In this document: positions 47,294 to 59,628 of the stretch, piece after piece
Position numbering within the stretch: the first letter of the stretch is position 1
How the letters are laid out: each line of letters starts with the position of its first letter
Assembly: GCF_002288925.2 (NCBI RefSeq)
Contig: NW_022098007.1
Coordinates: forward strand, 24,056,815 to 24,120,814
From: Delphinapterus leucas
Taxonomy: Eukaryota; Chordata; Mammalia; Artiodactyla; Monodontidae
Length of the DNA stretch: 64,000 bases
Reading direction: 5' to 3'
Notes under the pieces: model-generated
Told to the model about the DNA's origin: nothing
Seen by the model: the letters and a program-made list of their open reading frames with translations, nothing else
The model's database searches: none
Translations under genes and position numbers: made by a program

Positions 47294-49960
47294 ATGGCAA
47301 TAAGTACGTATTTATCAATAATTACCTTAAACGTCAATGGACTCCAATGCTCCAATCAAAACACACAGAATGGCAGATTGGATAAAAAAAACAAGAACCT
47401 GTGATATGCCACCTACAAGAGACCCACTTAGAGCAAAGGACACACATAGATTGAAAGTGAGGGGATGGGAAAAGATATTTCATGCAAATGGAAATGACAA
47501 GGAAGCAGGGGTCATGATGCTCATATCAGACAAAATAGACTTTAAACAAAGGCCATAGAGAAAGATAAAAAAGGACACTATACAATGATAAATGGATCAA
47601 TACAAGGAGAGGATTTTACACTTGTCAAAAAATATATACACCTAATATAGGAGCACCCACATACATAAAACAAATACTAACATACATAAAGGGAGAAATT
47701 GACAGGAATACAATAATAGTAGGAGACTTTAACACTCCACCCTCATCAATGAAGAGATCTTCCAGACAGAGAATCAATAAGGCAACAGATATACTAAATG
47801 ATACAATAGATCAGTTAGACTTAATTGATATTTTCAGGACATTACATCAAAAAAAATACACATTCTTTTCAAGTGCACATGGAACATTCTCTAGGATTGA
47901 CCACATACTAGGGCACAAAACAAGCCTCCACAAATTTAACAGTATAGAAGTTATCTCAAGCATCTTTTTTTTACCACAGTGGCATGAAACTAGAAATTAA
48001 CTACAGAAAAAGAAATGAGAAAAAAACAATTACATGGAGACTAAACAACATGTTACTAAAAAAAAAAATGGGTCAATGATGAAATCAAAGAGGAAATTAA
48101 AAAATAACTTGAGACAAATGACAATGAAATCATAAACAAACAAAATCTATGGGATGCAGCCAAAGCAGTTATAAGAAGGAAGTTCATAGCAATACAGGCC
48201 TTCCTCATAAAACAAGAAAAATCTCAAATAAACAACCTAACATACCACCTAAAAGTATTAGAAAAAGGAGAACAAAAAAATCAAAAGTCAGTAGAAGAAA
48301 GGAAATAATGAAGATCAGAGAAAACATAGAGATTAAAAAGCAATAGAAAAAAATCAATAAAACCAAGAGCTGGTTCTTTGAAAAGAAAAACAAAATTGAC
48401 AAAACTCTGGCCAGGTTCAACAAGAAAAAGAGTGAGAGAATCCCGAAAAGAAAATAAGAAGTGAAAAAGTAGAAATAACAACTGATATCACAGAAATACA
48501 AAAAAACATAATACAATATTATTATGAAGAATTATTTGCCAACAAATTCGCCAACCTAGATGAAATGGATGTTTCTAGAAACATAAAACCCACCAAAATT
48601 GAATCAAGAAGAAATAGATCATTTGAACAGACCAATCACTAGAACTGAAATAGAATCTGTAATTTAAGTAATTCCCTACAAACAAAAGGCCAGGACCAGA
48701 TGGCTTCAAAAGTGAATTCTACCAAACATATAAAGTAGAGCTTATACTGATCCTTCTCAAACTCTTCCAAAAGATTGAAGTGGAGGGAACACTCCCAAAG
48801 ACATTCTATGAAGCCACCATCACCCTGATATCAAAACCAAACAAAGATACCACCAAAGAAGAAAACTACAGGGCAATATATTTCATGAATATAGATGCAA
48901 AAATTTTCAACAAAATAGTAGCAAACTGAATCCCAAAACACATAAAAATAATCATATACCATGTCAGAAGGAGGCAAGAATATACTATGGGAACAAGACA
49001 GTCTCTTCATCAAGTGGTGTTGGGACAGCTGCATGTAAATCAATGAAATTAGAATGCACCCTCTCACCATACACAAAAATAAACTCAAAAGGGCTTAAAG
49101 ACTTAAACATAAGACATTACACCATAAAACTCCTAGAGGAGAACATAGGCAAAACATTTTCTGACATAAATTGTACCAATGTTTTCTTAGGTCAGTATCC
49201 TGAAGCAACAGAAATAAAAGCAAAAATACACAATTGGGACCTAATCAAACTCACAAGTTTTTGCACAGCAAAGGAAACAATAAACAAAACAAAAAGAAAA
49301 CCTATGAAATGGGAGAACATATTTGATAATGATGCGAGCAACAAGGGCTTAATTTCCAAAATACACAAACGGCTCACATAACTGAAAAAGAACAAAAAAA
49401 CCAAATACTCCAATAGAAAAATGGGTAGAAGACCTAAACAGACATTTCTCAAAAGAAGACATACACATGGCCAACAGGCACATGAAAAGATGCTCAACAT
49501 CACTAATTATTAGAGAAATGCAAATCAAAACTACAGTGATGTACCACCTCACACACGTCAAAATGGCCATCATTAAGAAGTCTACAAATGACAAATGCTG
49601 GAGAGGATGTGGATAAAAGGGAACACTCCTACTCTCTTGGTGGGAATGTAAGTTAGTGCAGCCACTATGGAAAACAGCATGGAAGTTCCTCAAAAAAACT
49701 AAAAATAGAGCTGCCATATGATCCAGCAATCCCATTCCTGGGCATATATCTGGACAAAAATATAATTCAAAAAGATACATGCACCCCTATGTTCATAGCA
49801 GCACTATTCACAATAGCCAAGACATGTCCATCAACAGATGAATGGATAAAAAGATGTGATACATATATAATGGAATATTACTCAGCCATAAAAAAGAATG
49901 AAATAATGCCATTTGCAGCAACATGGATGGAACTATATAGATTATCATACTAAGTGAAGT
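47294..49960 (+). pseudogene. L1-G ORF2 with large internal deletion
   Basis: The ATG at 47294 starts an endonuclease-like frame, soon shifted. The catalytic-domain DNA (QKKYTFFSSAHGTFSRIDHI, near 47835-47895) is readable. At about 48960 the sequence jumps from the early reverse transcriptase to the late C-terminal region ([20 protein letters not shown]). The FADD active site and thumb are therefore missing, and several stops are present. Confidence 0.82.
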
Positions 49961-51136
49961 AAGCCAGAAAGAGAAAGACAAACACCATATGATATCACTT
50001 ATATGTGGAATCTAAAATATGACATAAGTGAACTCTTGTGTAACAGAAAAAGACTCACAGACATAGAGAATAGACTTGTGGTGGCAAAGGGGGAAGGGGA
50101 GTGGGAAAAGGATGGAGTGGGAATTTGGGGATAGCAGAGACAGACTATTATATGTAGAATGGATAAACAACAAGGTCCTACTTGTTGTTCCCTTCAACAG
50201 GGAACTATATTCAATACCCTATGAGAAACCATAATGGAAAAAAATATTTAAAAATAATGTATATTATATATATATATATATATATACCTGAATCACTTTG
50301 CTGTACAGCAGAAATTAACAGAACATCATAAATCAACTACATTTCAATTAAAAAACTACAATATATTTCAATAAAAACTATAATGAACAGCAAAAGGATA
50401 ACCATGAAAATGTAAACTAGGACATAAAAATCACAAAATTTTGGGTGAGGTGCATAAAAAAGTGTAGATCATTTTGAGTATGTTTGATCTTATATGACTA
50501 TGAGGTTAAAGCAAGTAGATATAGTTTTGGGTGACATACTTGAAACCCAGGGTTACCACAAATCAAAAGCATTCAATAGATTCACTTAAGCCAAAAAGAA
50601 AGGAACTCAGGCATACTACAAAAGAAAACCATCAAACCACAGCAGGAAAAACAAAAAGAAGTAGAAATTAACAAAGAAGAACTACAAAACAACACGAAAA
50701 CAAGGTTTAAAATGGCAATAATTACATACCTATCAATGATAACTTTAAATATCAATGGACTAAATGCTCTGATCAAAAGACATAGGGTGGCAGACTGGAT
50801 TAAAAACAAGAACGTGCAATATGCTGCCCAAGAGACTCACTTCAGGGCAAAAGACACACACAGATTGAAAATGAGAGGATGGAAAAATAACTCATGCAAA
50901 TAGATATGACAAAAACGCAGGGGTACCAATACAAATATCAGAAAAAATAGACTTTAAAACAAAGGTCATAAAGAGAGATAAAAAGAACATTATATCAAGA
51001 TAAAGGGATCAATACAAGAAGAGGATATCATACACATTAATATATATTCACCCAATACAGACAGGAGACATAAATATATAAAACAAATATTAACAGATAT
51101 AAAGGGAGAAGTTAACAGGAATAAAATAACAGTAGG

Positions 51137-51472
51137 AGGGGCTTCCCTGGTGGTGCAGTGGTTAAAAATCTGCCTACCAATGCAGGAGAAATGGGTTAGA
51201 GCCCTGGTCTGGGAAGATCCCACATGCTGCAGAGCAACTAAGCCTGTGTACCACAACTACTGAGCCTGCAGTCTAGAGCCCGCAAGCCACAACTGCTGAA
51301 GCCATGTGCCTAGAGCCTGTGCTCTGCAACAAGACAAGCCACCATGATGAGAAGCCCATGCACCACAATGAAGAGTAGCCCCCGCTCGCTGTAACTAGAG
51401 AAAGCCCATGTGCAGCAACGAAGACCCAATGCAGCCAAAAATAAAATAAATAAACAAATTAAAAAAAAAATA
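51137..51472 (+). mobile_element. CHR-1 SINE in L1-F ORF2
   Basis: A forward element starting GGGGCTTCCCTGGTGGTGC, with an AT-rich tail ending in a run of A just before the next SINE. It sits in the endonuclease region of L1-F. Confidence 0.9.
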
Positions 51473-51612
51473 GGGCTTCCCTGGTGGTGCAGTGGTTGAG
51501 AGTCTGCCTGCCGATGCAGAGGACACGGGTTCGTGCCCCGGTCCGGGAAGAGGCACAACAGTGAGAGGCCCGCGTACCGCAAAAAAAAAAAAAAAAAAAG
51601 AAAAAAAAAATA
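51473..51612 (+). mobile_element. CHR-2 SINE with internal deletion, in the CHR-1 tail
   Basis: The head (GGGCTTCCCTGGTGG to GGTCCGGGAAG) is joined directly to AGGC(A)CAACAGTGAGAGGCC and an A tail, so the central 80 or so bases are missing. The break falls at similar GGGA-AG sequences. The insertion point is in the A-rich end of the preceding CHR-1. Confidence 0.9.
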
Positions 51613-52162
51613 GGAAACTTTAACACCCCAATGACATCAATGGACAGTTCACCCAGCCAGAAAATTAATAAGGCAACACAATAGACCAGTTGGACTTCAT
51701 TGAAATCTACATGACACTACATCAAAAAAAAACCCCTAATACACATTCTTTTCAAGCACGCATAGAACATTCTCTAGGATACATCACTTACTGGGTCACA
51801 AAACAAGCCTTGACAAAATTAAGAGGATAGAAATTATTTCAAGGATCCTTTGTGATCACAACGGAGTGAAACTAGAAATCAACCACAGAAAGAAAACCGG
51901 GAAAAGAATGAACACATGAAGACTAAACAAGATGGTACTAAAAAACCAACAGGTCAATGATGAAATTAAATCAGGAAATAAAAAGAAGTAAAATGTATCC
52001 AAATTGGAAGGGAAGGGGTAAAACTGTCATTAGTTGCAGATGATGTGATACTCTATATTGAGAATCCTAAGGACTCCACATAAAAAATGCTAGACCAAGT
52101 AAATAAATTAAGCAAGGTAATAGGATACAAGATCAATATACAGAAATCTGTTGCATTTCTTT

Positions 52163-53084
52163 TGGTTTATTGGAGTATAGTTGGTTTACAATGTTGTGTT
52201 AGTTTCAGGTGTGCAATGAAGTGAATAGGTTATACATATACATATATTCACTCTTTTTAAGTTATTTTTCCATATAGGCAAATAAAGAGTATTGACTAGA
52301 GTTCCCTGTGCTATACATTAGGTCCTTATTAGTTATCTATTTTGTATATAGCAGTGTGTATATGTCAATCCCATATTCCAATTTATGCCTCCCCCCGTTT
52401 CCCCCCGGTAACCATAAGTTTTTTTCTACATCGGTGACTCTATTTCTGTTTTGTAAATGAGTTCATTTGTACCATTTTTTTAGACTCCACATATAAGCGA
52501 TATCATATATTTGTATTTCTCTATCTGACTTCACACTGTATGACAATCTCTATGTCCACACATATTGATGAAAATGGCATTATTTTGTTCTTTTTTGTGG
52601 CTGAGTGATATTCCATTGTATTTCTGTCCCACATCTTCTTTATCCATTCATCTGTCAGACACTTAAGTTGCTTCCATGCCCTGGCTATTGTAAATAGTAC
52701 TGCAATGAACATTGGGGTGCATGTATCTTTTTGAATTATAGTTTTCTTCTGATATATGCCCAGGAGTGGGATTGCAGGATCATATGGTAATTCTATTTTC
52801 AGTGTTTTAAGGAACCTCCATACTGTTCTCCATAGTGGTGATAGCAATTTATGTTCCCACAAACAGTGTAGGAGGATTCACTTTTCTCCACACCCTCTCC
52901 AGTATTTATTGTTTGCTGAATTTTTGATAATGGCCATTCTGACTGGTGAGAGGTGATACCTCACTGTAGTTTTGATTTGCATTTCTCTATTAATTAATGA
53001 TGTTGAGCATCTTTTCATGTGTCTCTTGGCCATCTGTATGTCTTTTTGGAGAAATGAATATTTAGGTCTTCTGCCCATTTTTGT
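52163..53084 (-). mobile_element. L1-H 3' part, minus strand
   Basis: This shows a reversed L1 3' terminus (TTATTGGAGTATAGTTGGTT), then 3'UTR and ORF2 C-terminal DNA (open piece 52862-52521 with [20 protein letters not shown]). It stops where L1-I begins. The left target copy CTGTTGCATTTCTTT is at 52148-52162. Confidence 0.8.
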
Positions 53085-54056
53085 TTTTTTACTTTTTTTT
53101 TTTGGTTTAGGCAACTATTTATTTATTTATTTATTTAAACATCTTTATTGGGGTATAATTGCTTTACAATGATGTGTTAGTTTCTGCTTTATAACAAAGT
53201 GAATCAGTTATACATACACATATGTTCCCTTATCTCTTCCCTCTTGCGTCTCTCTCCCTCCCACCCTCCCTATCCCACCCCTCCAGGCGGCCACAAAGCA
53301 CCAAGCTGATCTCCCTGTGCTATGCGGCTGCTTCCCACTAGCTATCTACCTTACATTTGGTAGTGTATATATATGTCCATGCCTCTCTCTCGCTTTGTCA
53401 CAGCTTACCCTTCCCCCTCCCCATATCCTCAAGTCCATTCTCTAGTAGGTTGGTGTCTTTATTCCTGTCTTACCCCTAGGTTCTTCATGACATTTTTTTC
53501 TTAAATTCCATATATATGTGTTAGCATACGATATTTGTCTTTCTCTTTCTGACTTACTTCACTCCGTATGACAGACTCTAGGTCTATCCACCTCATTACA
53601 AATAGCTCAATTTCATTTCTTTTTATGGCTGAGTAATATGCCATTGTATATATGTGGCACATCTTCTTTATCCATTCATCCGATGATGGACACTTAGGTT
53701 GTTTCCATCTCCTGGCTATTGTAAATAGAGCTGCAATGAACATTTTGGTACATGACTCTTTTGAATTACGGTTTTCTCAGGGTATATGCCCAGTAGTCGG
53801 ATTGCTGGGTCATGTGGAAGTTCTATTTGTAGTTTTTTAAGGAACCTCCATACTGTTCTCCATAGTGGCTGTACCAATTCACATTCCCACCAGCAGTGCA
53901 AGAGTGTTCCCTTTTCCCCACACCCTCTCCAGCATTTATTGTTTCTAGATTTTTTGATGATGGCCATTCTGACTGGTGTGAGATGATATCTCATTGTAGT
54001 TTTGATTTGCATTTCTCTGATGATTAATGATGTTGAGCATTCTTTCATGTGTTTGT
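53085..54056 (-). mobile_element. L1-I 3' part, minus strand
   Basis: After an AT-rich TTTATTTATTTATTT stretch, the reversed L1-B-type terminus (AAACATCTTTATTGG) starts near 53139. The 3'UTR and ORF2 C-terminal DNA (54048-53501) follow, with [20 protein letters not shown] and ending RMLTHIYGI. At 54056 the orientation flips. Confidence 0.85.
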
Positions 54057-54756
54057 TGGCAGTCTATATATCTTATACCACAGAAGTCCACCCACTGGAG
54101 TGAAGGTTCTGAGCACCACGTCAGACTTCCCAACCTGGGGGTCCGGCAATGGGAGGAGGAATTCCCAGAGAATCAGACTTTGAAGGCTAGACGGATTAGA
54201 TTGCAGAACTTCAACAGGACTCAGGGAAACAGAGACTCCACTCTTGGAGGGCACACACAAAGTAGTGTGCACCTGAGGACCCAGGGGGAAGGAGCAGTGA
54301 CCCCATAGGAGACTGAACCAGACCTACCTGCTAGTGTTGGAGGGTCTCCTGCAGAGGCGGTGGTGGCTGTGGCTCACTGGGGGACAAAGACACTGGCAGC
54401 AGAAGTTCTGGGAAGTATTCCTTGCCATGAGCCCTCCCAGAGTCCAACATTAGCCCCACCAAAGAGCCTGTAGCCTCCAGTGCTGGGTAACCTCAGGCCA
54501 AACAACCAACTGGGAGGGAAATCAGCCCACCCATCAGCAGACAAACGGATTAAAGTTTTACTGAGCTCTCCCCACCAGAGCAACACCCAGCTCTACCCAC
54601 AACCAGTCCCTCCCATCAGGAAGCTTGCACAAGCTTCTTAGATAGCCTCATCCACCAGAGGGAAGACAGCAGAAGCAAGAAGAACTACAATCTGCAGCCT
54701 CTGGAATGAAAACCACATTCACAGAAAGATAGACAAATGAAAAGGCAGAGGGCTAT

Positions 54757-55650
54757 GTACCAGAGGAAGGAACAAGATAAATCCCCAGGAAAACAATTAA
54801 ATGAAGTGGAGTTAGGAAACCTTCCAGAAAAAGAACTCAGAATAATGAGAGCGAGATGATCCAGGACCTGGGAAAAAGAATGGAGGCAAAGTTCAAGAAG
54901 ATACAAGAAATGTTTAATAAAGACCTAGAAGAATTAAAGAACAAACACCTAGAAAAATTAAAGAACAAACAGAGATGAACAATACAATAACTGAAATGAA
55001 AAATACACTAGAAGGAACCAGTAGCAGAATAACTGAGGCAGAAAAACGGATAAGTGACCTGGAAGACAGAATGGTGGAATTCACTGCTGAGTAACAGAAT
55101 AAAGAAAAAAGAATGAAAAGAAATGAAGACAGCCTACGAGACCTGTGGGACAACATTAAATGCACCAACATTCACATTATAGGTGTCCCAGAAGGAGAAG
55201 AGAGAGAGAAAGGACCCAAAAAAATATTTGAAGCGATTATAGAAGAAAACTTCCCTAACATAGGAAAGGAAATAGCCACCCAACTCCAAGAAGCACAGAG
55301 AGTTCCAGGCAGGATAAATCCAAAGAGAAACATGCCAAGACTCAGTAATCAAATTGACAAAAATTAAAGAAAAATTATTAAACGCAACAAGGGAAAAATG
55401 ACAAATAACATACAAGGGAACTCCCATAAGGTTAATGGCTGATTTCTCAGAAGAAACTCTACAAGCCAGAAGGGAGTGGCATGATATATTTAAAGTGATG
55501 AAAGGGAAGAACCTATAACCAAGATTACTCTACTCAGCAAGGATCTCATTCAGATTCAATGGAGAAATCTAAAGCTTTACAGACAAGCAAAAGCTAAGAG
55601 AATTCAGTACCATCAAACCAGCTCTACAGCAAATGCTAAAGGAACTTTAC
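54757..55650 (+). pseudogene. L1-I ORF1, broken
   Basis: The start region (EEGTR-like instead of MKEQDK) has lost its ATG. A piece at 55113-55367 shows IHIIGVPEGEER and FPNIGKEIATQLQEAQRVP. Stops at several places, including TAA near 55499 and TGA near 55399, end the frame. Confidence 0.78.
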
Positions 55651-55709
55651 TAAGTGGGAAACAAAAGAAAAAGGACCTACAAAAACAAACCCAAAACTAT
55701 TAAGAAAAT

Positions 55710-58700
55710 GGTAATAGGAACATACATATCGATAATTACCTTAAAATGTGAATGGATTAAGTGCTCCAACCAAAAGACACAGGCTTGCAGAAAGGATACA
55801 AAAACAAGACACATATATATGCTGTCTACAAAAGACACACTTCAGACCTAGGGACACATACAGACTGAAAGTGAGGGGATGGAAAAAGATATCCCATGCA
55901 GATGGAAATCAAAAGAAAGCTGGAGTAACAATACTCAAATCAGACAAAATAGACTTTCAAATAAAGAATGTTACAAGAGACAAGGAAGGACACTACATAA
56001 TGACCAAGGAATCAATCCAAGAAGAAGATAAAACTATTATATATATATATATATATATATATGCACCCAACATACGAGCACCTCAATACATAAGGCAAAT
56101 GCTAACAGCTATAAAAGAGGAAATTGACAGTAACACAGTAATAGTGGGGGACTCTAACACCTCACTTACATCAATGGACAGATAATCTGGACAGAAAATT
56201 AATAAGGAAACACAAGCTTTAAATGATACAATAGACCAGATAGATTTAATTGATATTTATAGGACATTCCATCCGAAAACAGCAGATTATACTTTCTTCT
56301 CAAATGCACATGGAACATTCTCCAGGATAGATCACATCTTTGGTCACAAATTAAGCTTCAGTAAATTTAAGAAAATTGAAATCATATCAAGCATCATTTC
56401 CAACCAGAACACTATGAGATTAGAAATAAACTACAGGGGGAAAACTGTAAAAAACAAACACATGGAGGCTAAACAGTACGTTACTAAATAACCAAGAGAT
56501 CACTGAAGAAATCAAAGAGGAAATCAAAAACTACCTAGAAACAAATGACAATAGAAACACGATGATCCAAAACCTATGGGATGCAGCAAAAGCAGTTCTA
56601 AGAGGGAAGTTTATAGCAACACAATCCTACCTGAAGAAATAAGAAAAACCTCAAATAAAAAATCTAACCTTACACCTAAAGGAACAAGAGGAAGAAGAAC
56701 AAACAAAACTCAAAGTTAGTAGAAGGAAAGAAATCCTAAAGATCAGAGCAGGAAAAAATGAAATAGAAAGAAAGAAAACAATAGCAAAGATCAATAAAAC
56801 TAAAAGCTGATTCTTTGAGAAGATAAACAAAATTGATAAACCTTTATGCAGACTCATCAAGAAAAAGAGGGAGAGGATTCAAGTCAATATATAACCTTCA
56901 AATATTGAGCCAGGAAGAAATAGAGAATATGAACAGACCAATCACAAGTAATGAAATAGAAACTGTGATTAAAGGTCTTCCAATAAACAAAGGTCAAGGA
57001 GCAGATGGCTTCACTGGTGAATTCTATCAAACATTTAGAGAAGAGCTAACACCCATCCATCTCAAACTCTTCCAAAATATTGCAGAGGAAGGAACACTCC
57101 CAAACTCATTCTACAAGACCACCATCACCCTGATACCAAAATCATAGAAAAATACTACAAAAAAAGAAAATACCACACCAATATCACTGATGAATATAGG
57201 TGCAAAGTCCTCAACAAATACTAGCAAACAGAATCCAACAACACATTTAAAGGATCATAAACCATGATCAAGTGGGATTTATCCCAGGGATGCAAGAATT
57301 CTTCAATATATGCAAGTAAATCAATGTGATATACCATATTAACAAATTGAAGAATAAAAGCCATATGATCATCTCAATAGATGCAGAAAAAGGGTTTGCC
57401 AAAATTCAACACCGATTTTTGATAAAAACTCTCCAGAAAGTGGGCATAGAGGGAACCTACCTCAACATAATAAGGGCCATATATGACATACCCATAGCAA
57501 ACATCATCCTCAATGGTGGAAAACTAAAAGCATTTCCTCTAGGATGTGGAACAAGACAAGGGTGCTACTATCCCACTATTATTCAACATAGATTTGGAAG
57601 TTTTTGCCATGGCAGTCAGAGAAGAAAAAGAAATAAAAGGGATCCAAATTGGAAAAGAAGAAGTAAAATTGTCACTTTTTGCAGATGACATGGTACTATA
57701 CACAGAGAATCCTAAAGATGCCACCAGAAAACTACTAGAGCTACACAATGAATCTCTTAAAGTTGCAGGTTACAAAATGAATACACAGAAGTCTCTTGCA
57801 TTCCTATACACTAACAATGAAAGATTAGAATGAGAAATTAAGGAAACAATCCCATTCACTATTGCAACAAAAAGAATAAAATACCTAGGAATAAACCTAC
57901 CTAAGGAGGCAAAAGACCTGCAAACAGAAAAGTCTAAGATATTAACAAAAGAAATCAAAGATGACACAAACAGATAGGCAGATATACCATGTTCTTGGAT
58001 TGGAAGAATCAGTATTTTCAAAATGACTGTACTACCCAAAGCAATCTACAGATTCAATGCAAACGTATCAAATTACCAATGGCATTTTTCACAGGATTAG
58101 AACAGAAAAATGTACAATTTGGATGGAAACACAAAAGACCCTGAATAGCCAAAGCAATCTTGAGGAAGAAAAATGGAACAGGAGAAATCAGGCTCCCTGA
58201 CTTCAGACTATACTACAAAGTTACAGTCATCAAAACAGTATGGTACTGGCACAAAAATAGAAATATAGATCAATGGAACAGGATAGAAAGTTCAGAGATA
58301 AACCCATGCACCTATGGTCACCTAATTTATGACAAAGGAGGCCAGAATATGCAATGGAGAAAACACAGTCTCTTCAATAAATGGTTCTGGGAAAACTGGA
58401 CAGCTACATGGAAAAGAGTGAAACTATGACACTCTCTAACACAGTCCACAAAAAATAAAATAAAATAAAACCTCAAAATGGTGCTTCCCTGGTGGCACAG
58501 TGGTTGAGAGTCCACCTGCCAATGCAGGGGATGCGGGTTCGTGCCCTGGTCCGGGAAGATCCCACATGCTGTGGAGCGGCTGGGCCTGTGAGCCATGGCC
58601 ACTGAGCCTGAGTGTCTGGAGCCTGTGCTCCGCAACGGGAGAGGCCACAACAGTGAGAGGCCCACGTACCACAAAAAAAAAAAGCAGGATTAAAGACGTA

Positions 58701-58787
58701 AATGTAAGGCTGGATACTATAAAATTCTTAGAGGAAAACATAGACAGAACACTCTCTGACATAAATCACAGCAAGTTTGTGAGTCAC
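55710..58787 (+). pseudogene. L1-I ORF2, 3'-truncated by inversion, broken
   Basis: The endonuclease piece (55748-56185) shows RHRLAERIQKQDTYICCLQ and a short (TA)n expansion inside coding DNA at 56038-56062. The reverse transcriptase is in pieces over 56833-57833, with an intact FADD box ([11 protein letters not shown], 57670-57700). The following part is at 58160-58429. A CHR-2 SINE interrupts it at 58481. Confidence 0.85.
58481..58683 (+). mobile_element. CHR-2 SINE in L1-I ORF2
   Basis: A forward element from GTGCTTCCCTGGTGGCAC through GAGCCATGGCCACTGAGCC to a short A tail. L1-I sequence continues after it with ATTAAAGACGTAAATGTAAG. Confidence 0.92.
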
Positions 58788-58962
58788 CCACCCAGCATTT
58801 ATGGGATTTGATTTTATTATGATTGTGCCCCTCCTACCATCTCATTGCAGCTTCTCCTTTGTCTTTGGATATGGGGTATCTTTTTTGCTGAGTTCCAGTG
58901 TCTTACTGTTGATTATTGTTCAGCAGTTAGTTGTGATTCTGGTGCTCTCGCAAGAGAGAGTC
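58788..58962. other. Unassigned 175-bp segment between L1-I and L1-H
   Basis: The sequence with CCCAGCATTTATGGGATTTG and CAGCAGTTAGTTGTGATTCT does not match the L1 consensus parts seen elsewhere in this window, and I cannot name it. It lies exactly between the end of the inverted L1-I part and the point where L1-H endonuclease DNA resumes. Confidence 0.4.
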
Positions 58963-59254
58963 CCATCCCCTCACTTTCAATCTGCATGTGACCCTAAGTC
59001 TGAAGTGGGTCTCTTTTCGACAGCATGTTTATAGGTCTTGTTTTTGTATCCATTCAGTCAGTCTATGTCTTTCAGTTGGAGTATTTAATCCATTTATTTA
59101 AGGTATTTATCAACATGTATGTTCTTATTCCCATTTTCTTAATTGTTTTGAGTTTGTATTCATATGTCTTTTTTCCTCCTTTCATCTTTTGTTGTCTTCT
59201 CTTGTGATTTCATGACCATGTTTAGTGTTGTGTTGGGTTGCTTTCTCTTTTTGT

Positions 59255-59628
59255 AAAAAATTTATTTATTTTATTTATTATTTTTGTCTATTTATTTATT
59301 AGTTTTGGCTGTGTTGGGTCTTTGTTGTTGTGCGCGGGCTTTCTCTAGTTGCCACGAGCAGGGGCTACTCTTTGTTGTGGTGCACGGGCTTCTCACTGCG
59401 GTGGCTTCTCTTGTTGCAGAGCACGGGCTCTAGAGTGTGCAGACTTCAGTAGATGTGGCACGTGGGCTCAGTAGTTGTGGGTCGTGGGCTCTAGAGCACA
59501 GGCTCAGTAGTTGTGGCACATGGGCTTAGTTGCTCCGCAGCATGTGGGATATTCCCAGACCAGGGCTTGAACCTGTGTCCCCTGCATTGGCAGGCAGATT
59601 CTTAACCACTGTGCCACCAGGGAAGCCC
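59255..59628 (-). mobile_element. CHR-1 SINE in L1-H
   Basis: A reversed element with a TTTATTTATTT tail, GTTGGGTCTTTGTTGTTGTG, repeated TAGTTGTGG motifs, and an end at CACCAGGGAAGCCCC. The flanking CTTTCTCTTTTTGT-like sequence is an approximate target repeat. Confidence 0.9.

Larger units (their letters stand above)
44573..50378 (+). mobile_element. L1-G: L1 inserted in the L1-F spacer, plus strand
   Basis: This runs from the L1 start (ATCAAAATGGCAGAGTAGAA at 44579) to a 3'UTR ending in a short A-rich tail at 50378. TACAATGAACAG (44561-44572) and TATAATGAACAG (50379-50390) are the target copies, and L1-F sequence is continuous across them. It contains an (AG)n run at 44756-44783, ORF1, a CHR-1 SINE, an ORF2 with a large deletion, and a (TA)n run near 50262-50286. 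Confidence 0.88.
50379..52162 (+). mobile_element. L1-F part 2: spacer and ORF2 start, plus strand
   Basis: The spacer resumes with the second target copy. ORF2 opens at ATG 50712 (LNINGLNALIKRHRVADWIK). Two SINEs interrupt the endonuclease. Near 51995 a deletion joins the endonuclease end to the reverse transcriptase active-site region ([12 protein letters not shown]). The segment is cut at 52162 by the large insertion and continues at 63724. Confidence 0.82.
54057..58787 (+). mobile_element. L1-I inverted 5' part, plus strand
   Basis: From the flip point the same kind of L1 reads forward: 5'UTR (from about 54075, CACAGAAGTCCACCCACTGG), ORF1 and most of ORF2, ending near the DINHSKF codons at about 58785. 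The two parts together represent one L1 minus roughly 250-300 bases at the junction. This is the product expected from twin priming (5' inversion). Confidence 0.8.
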
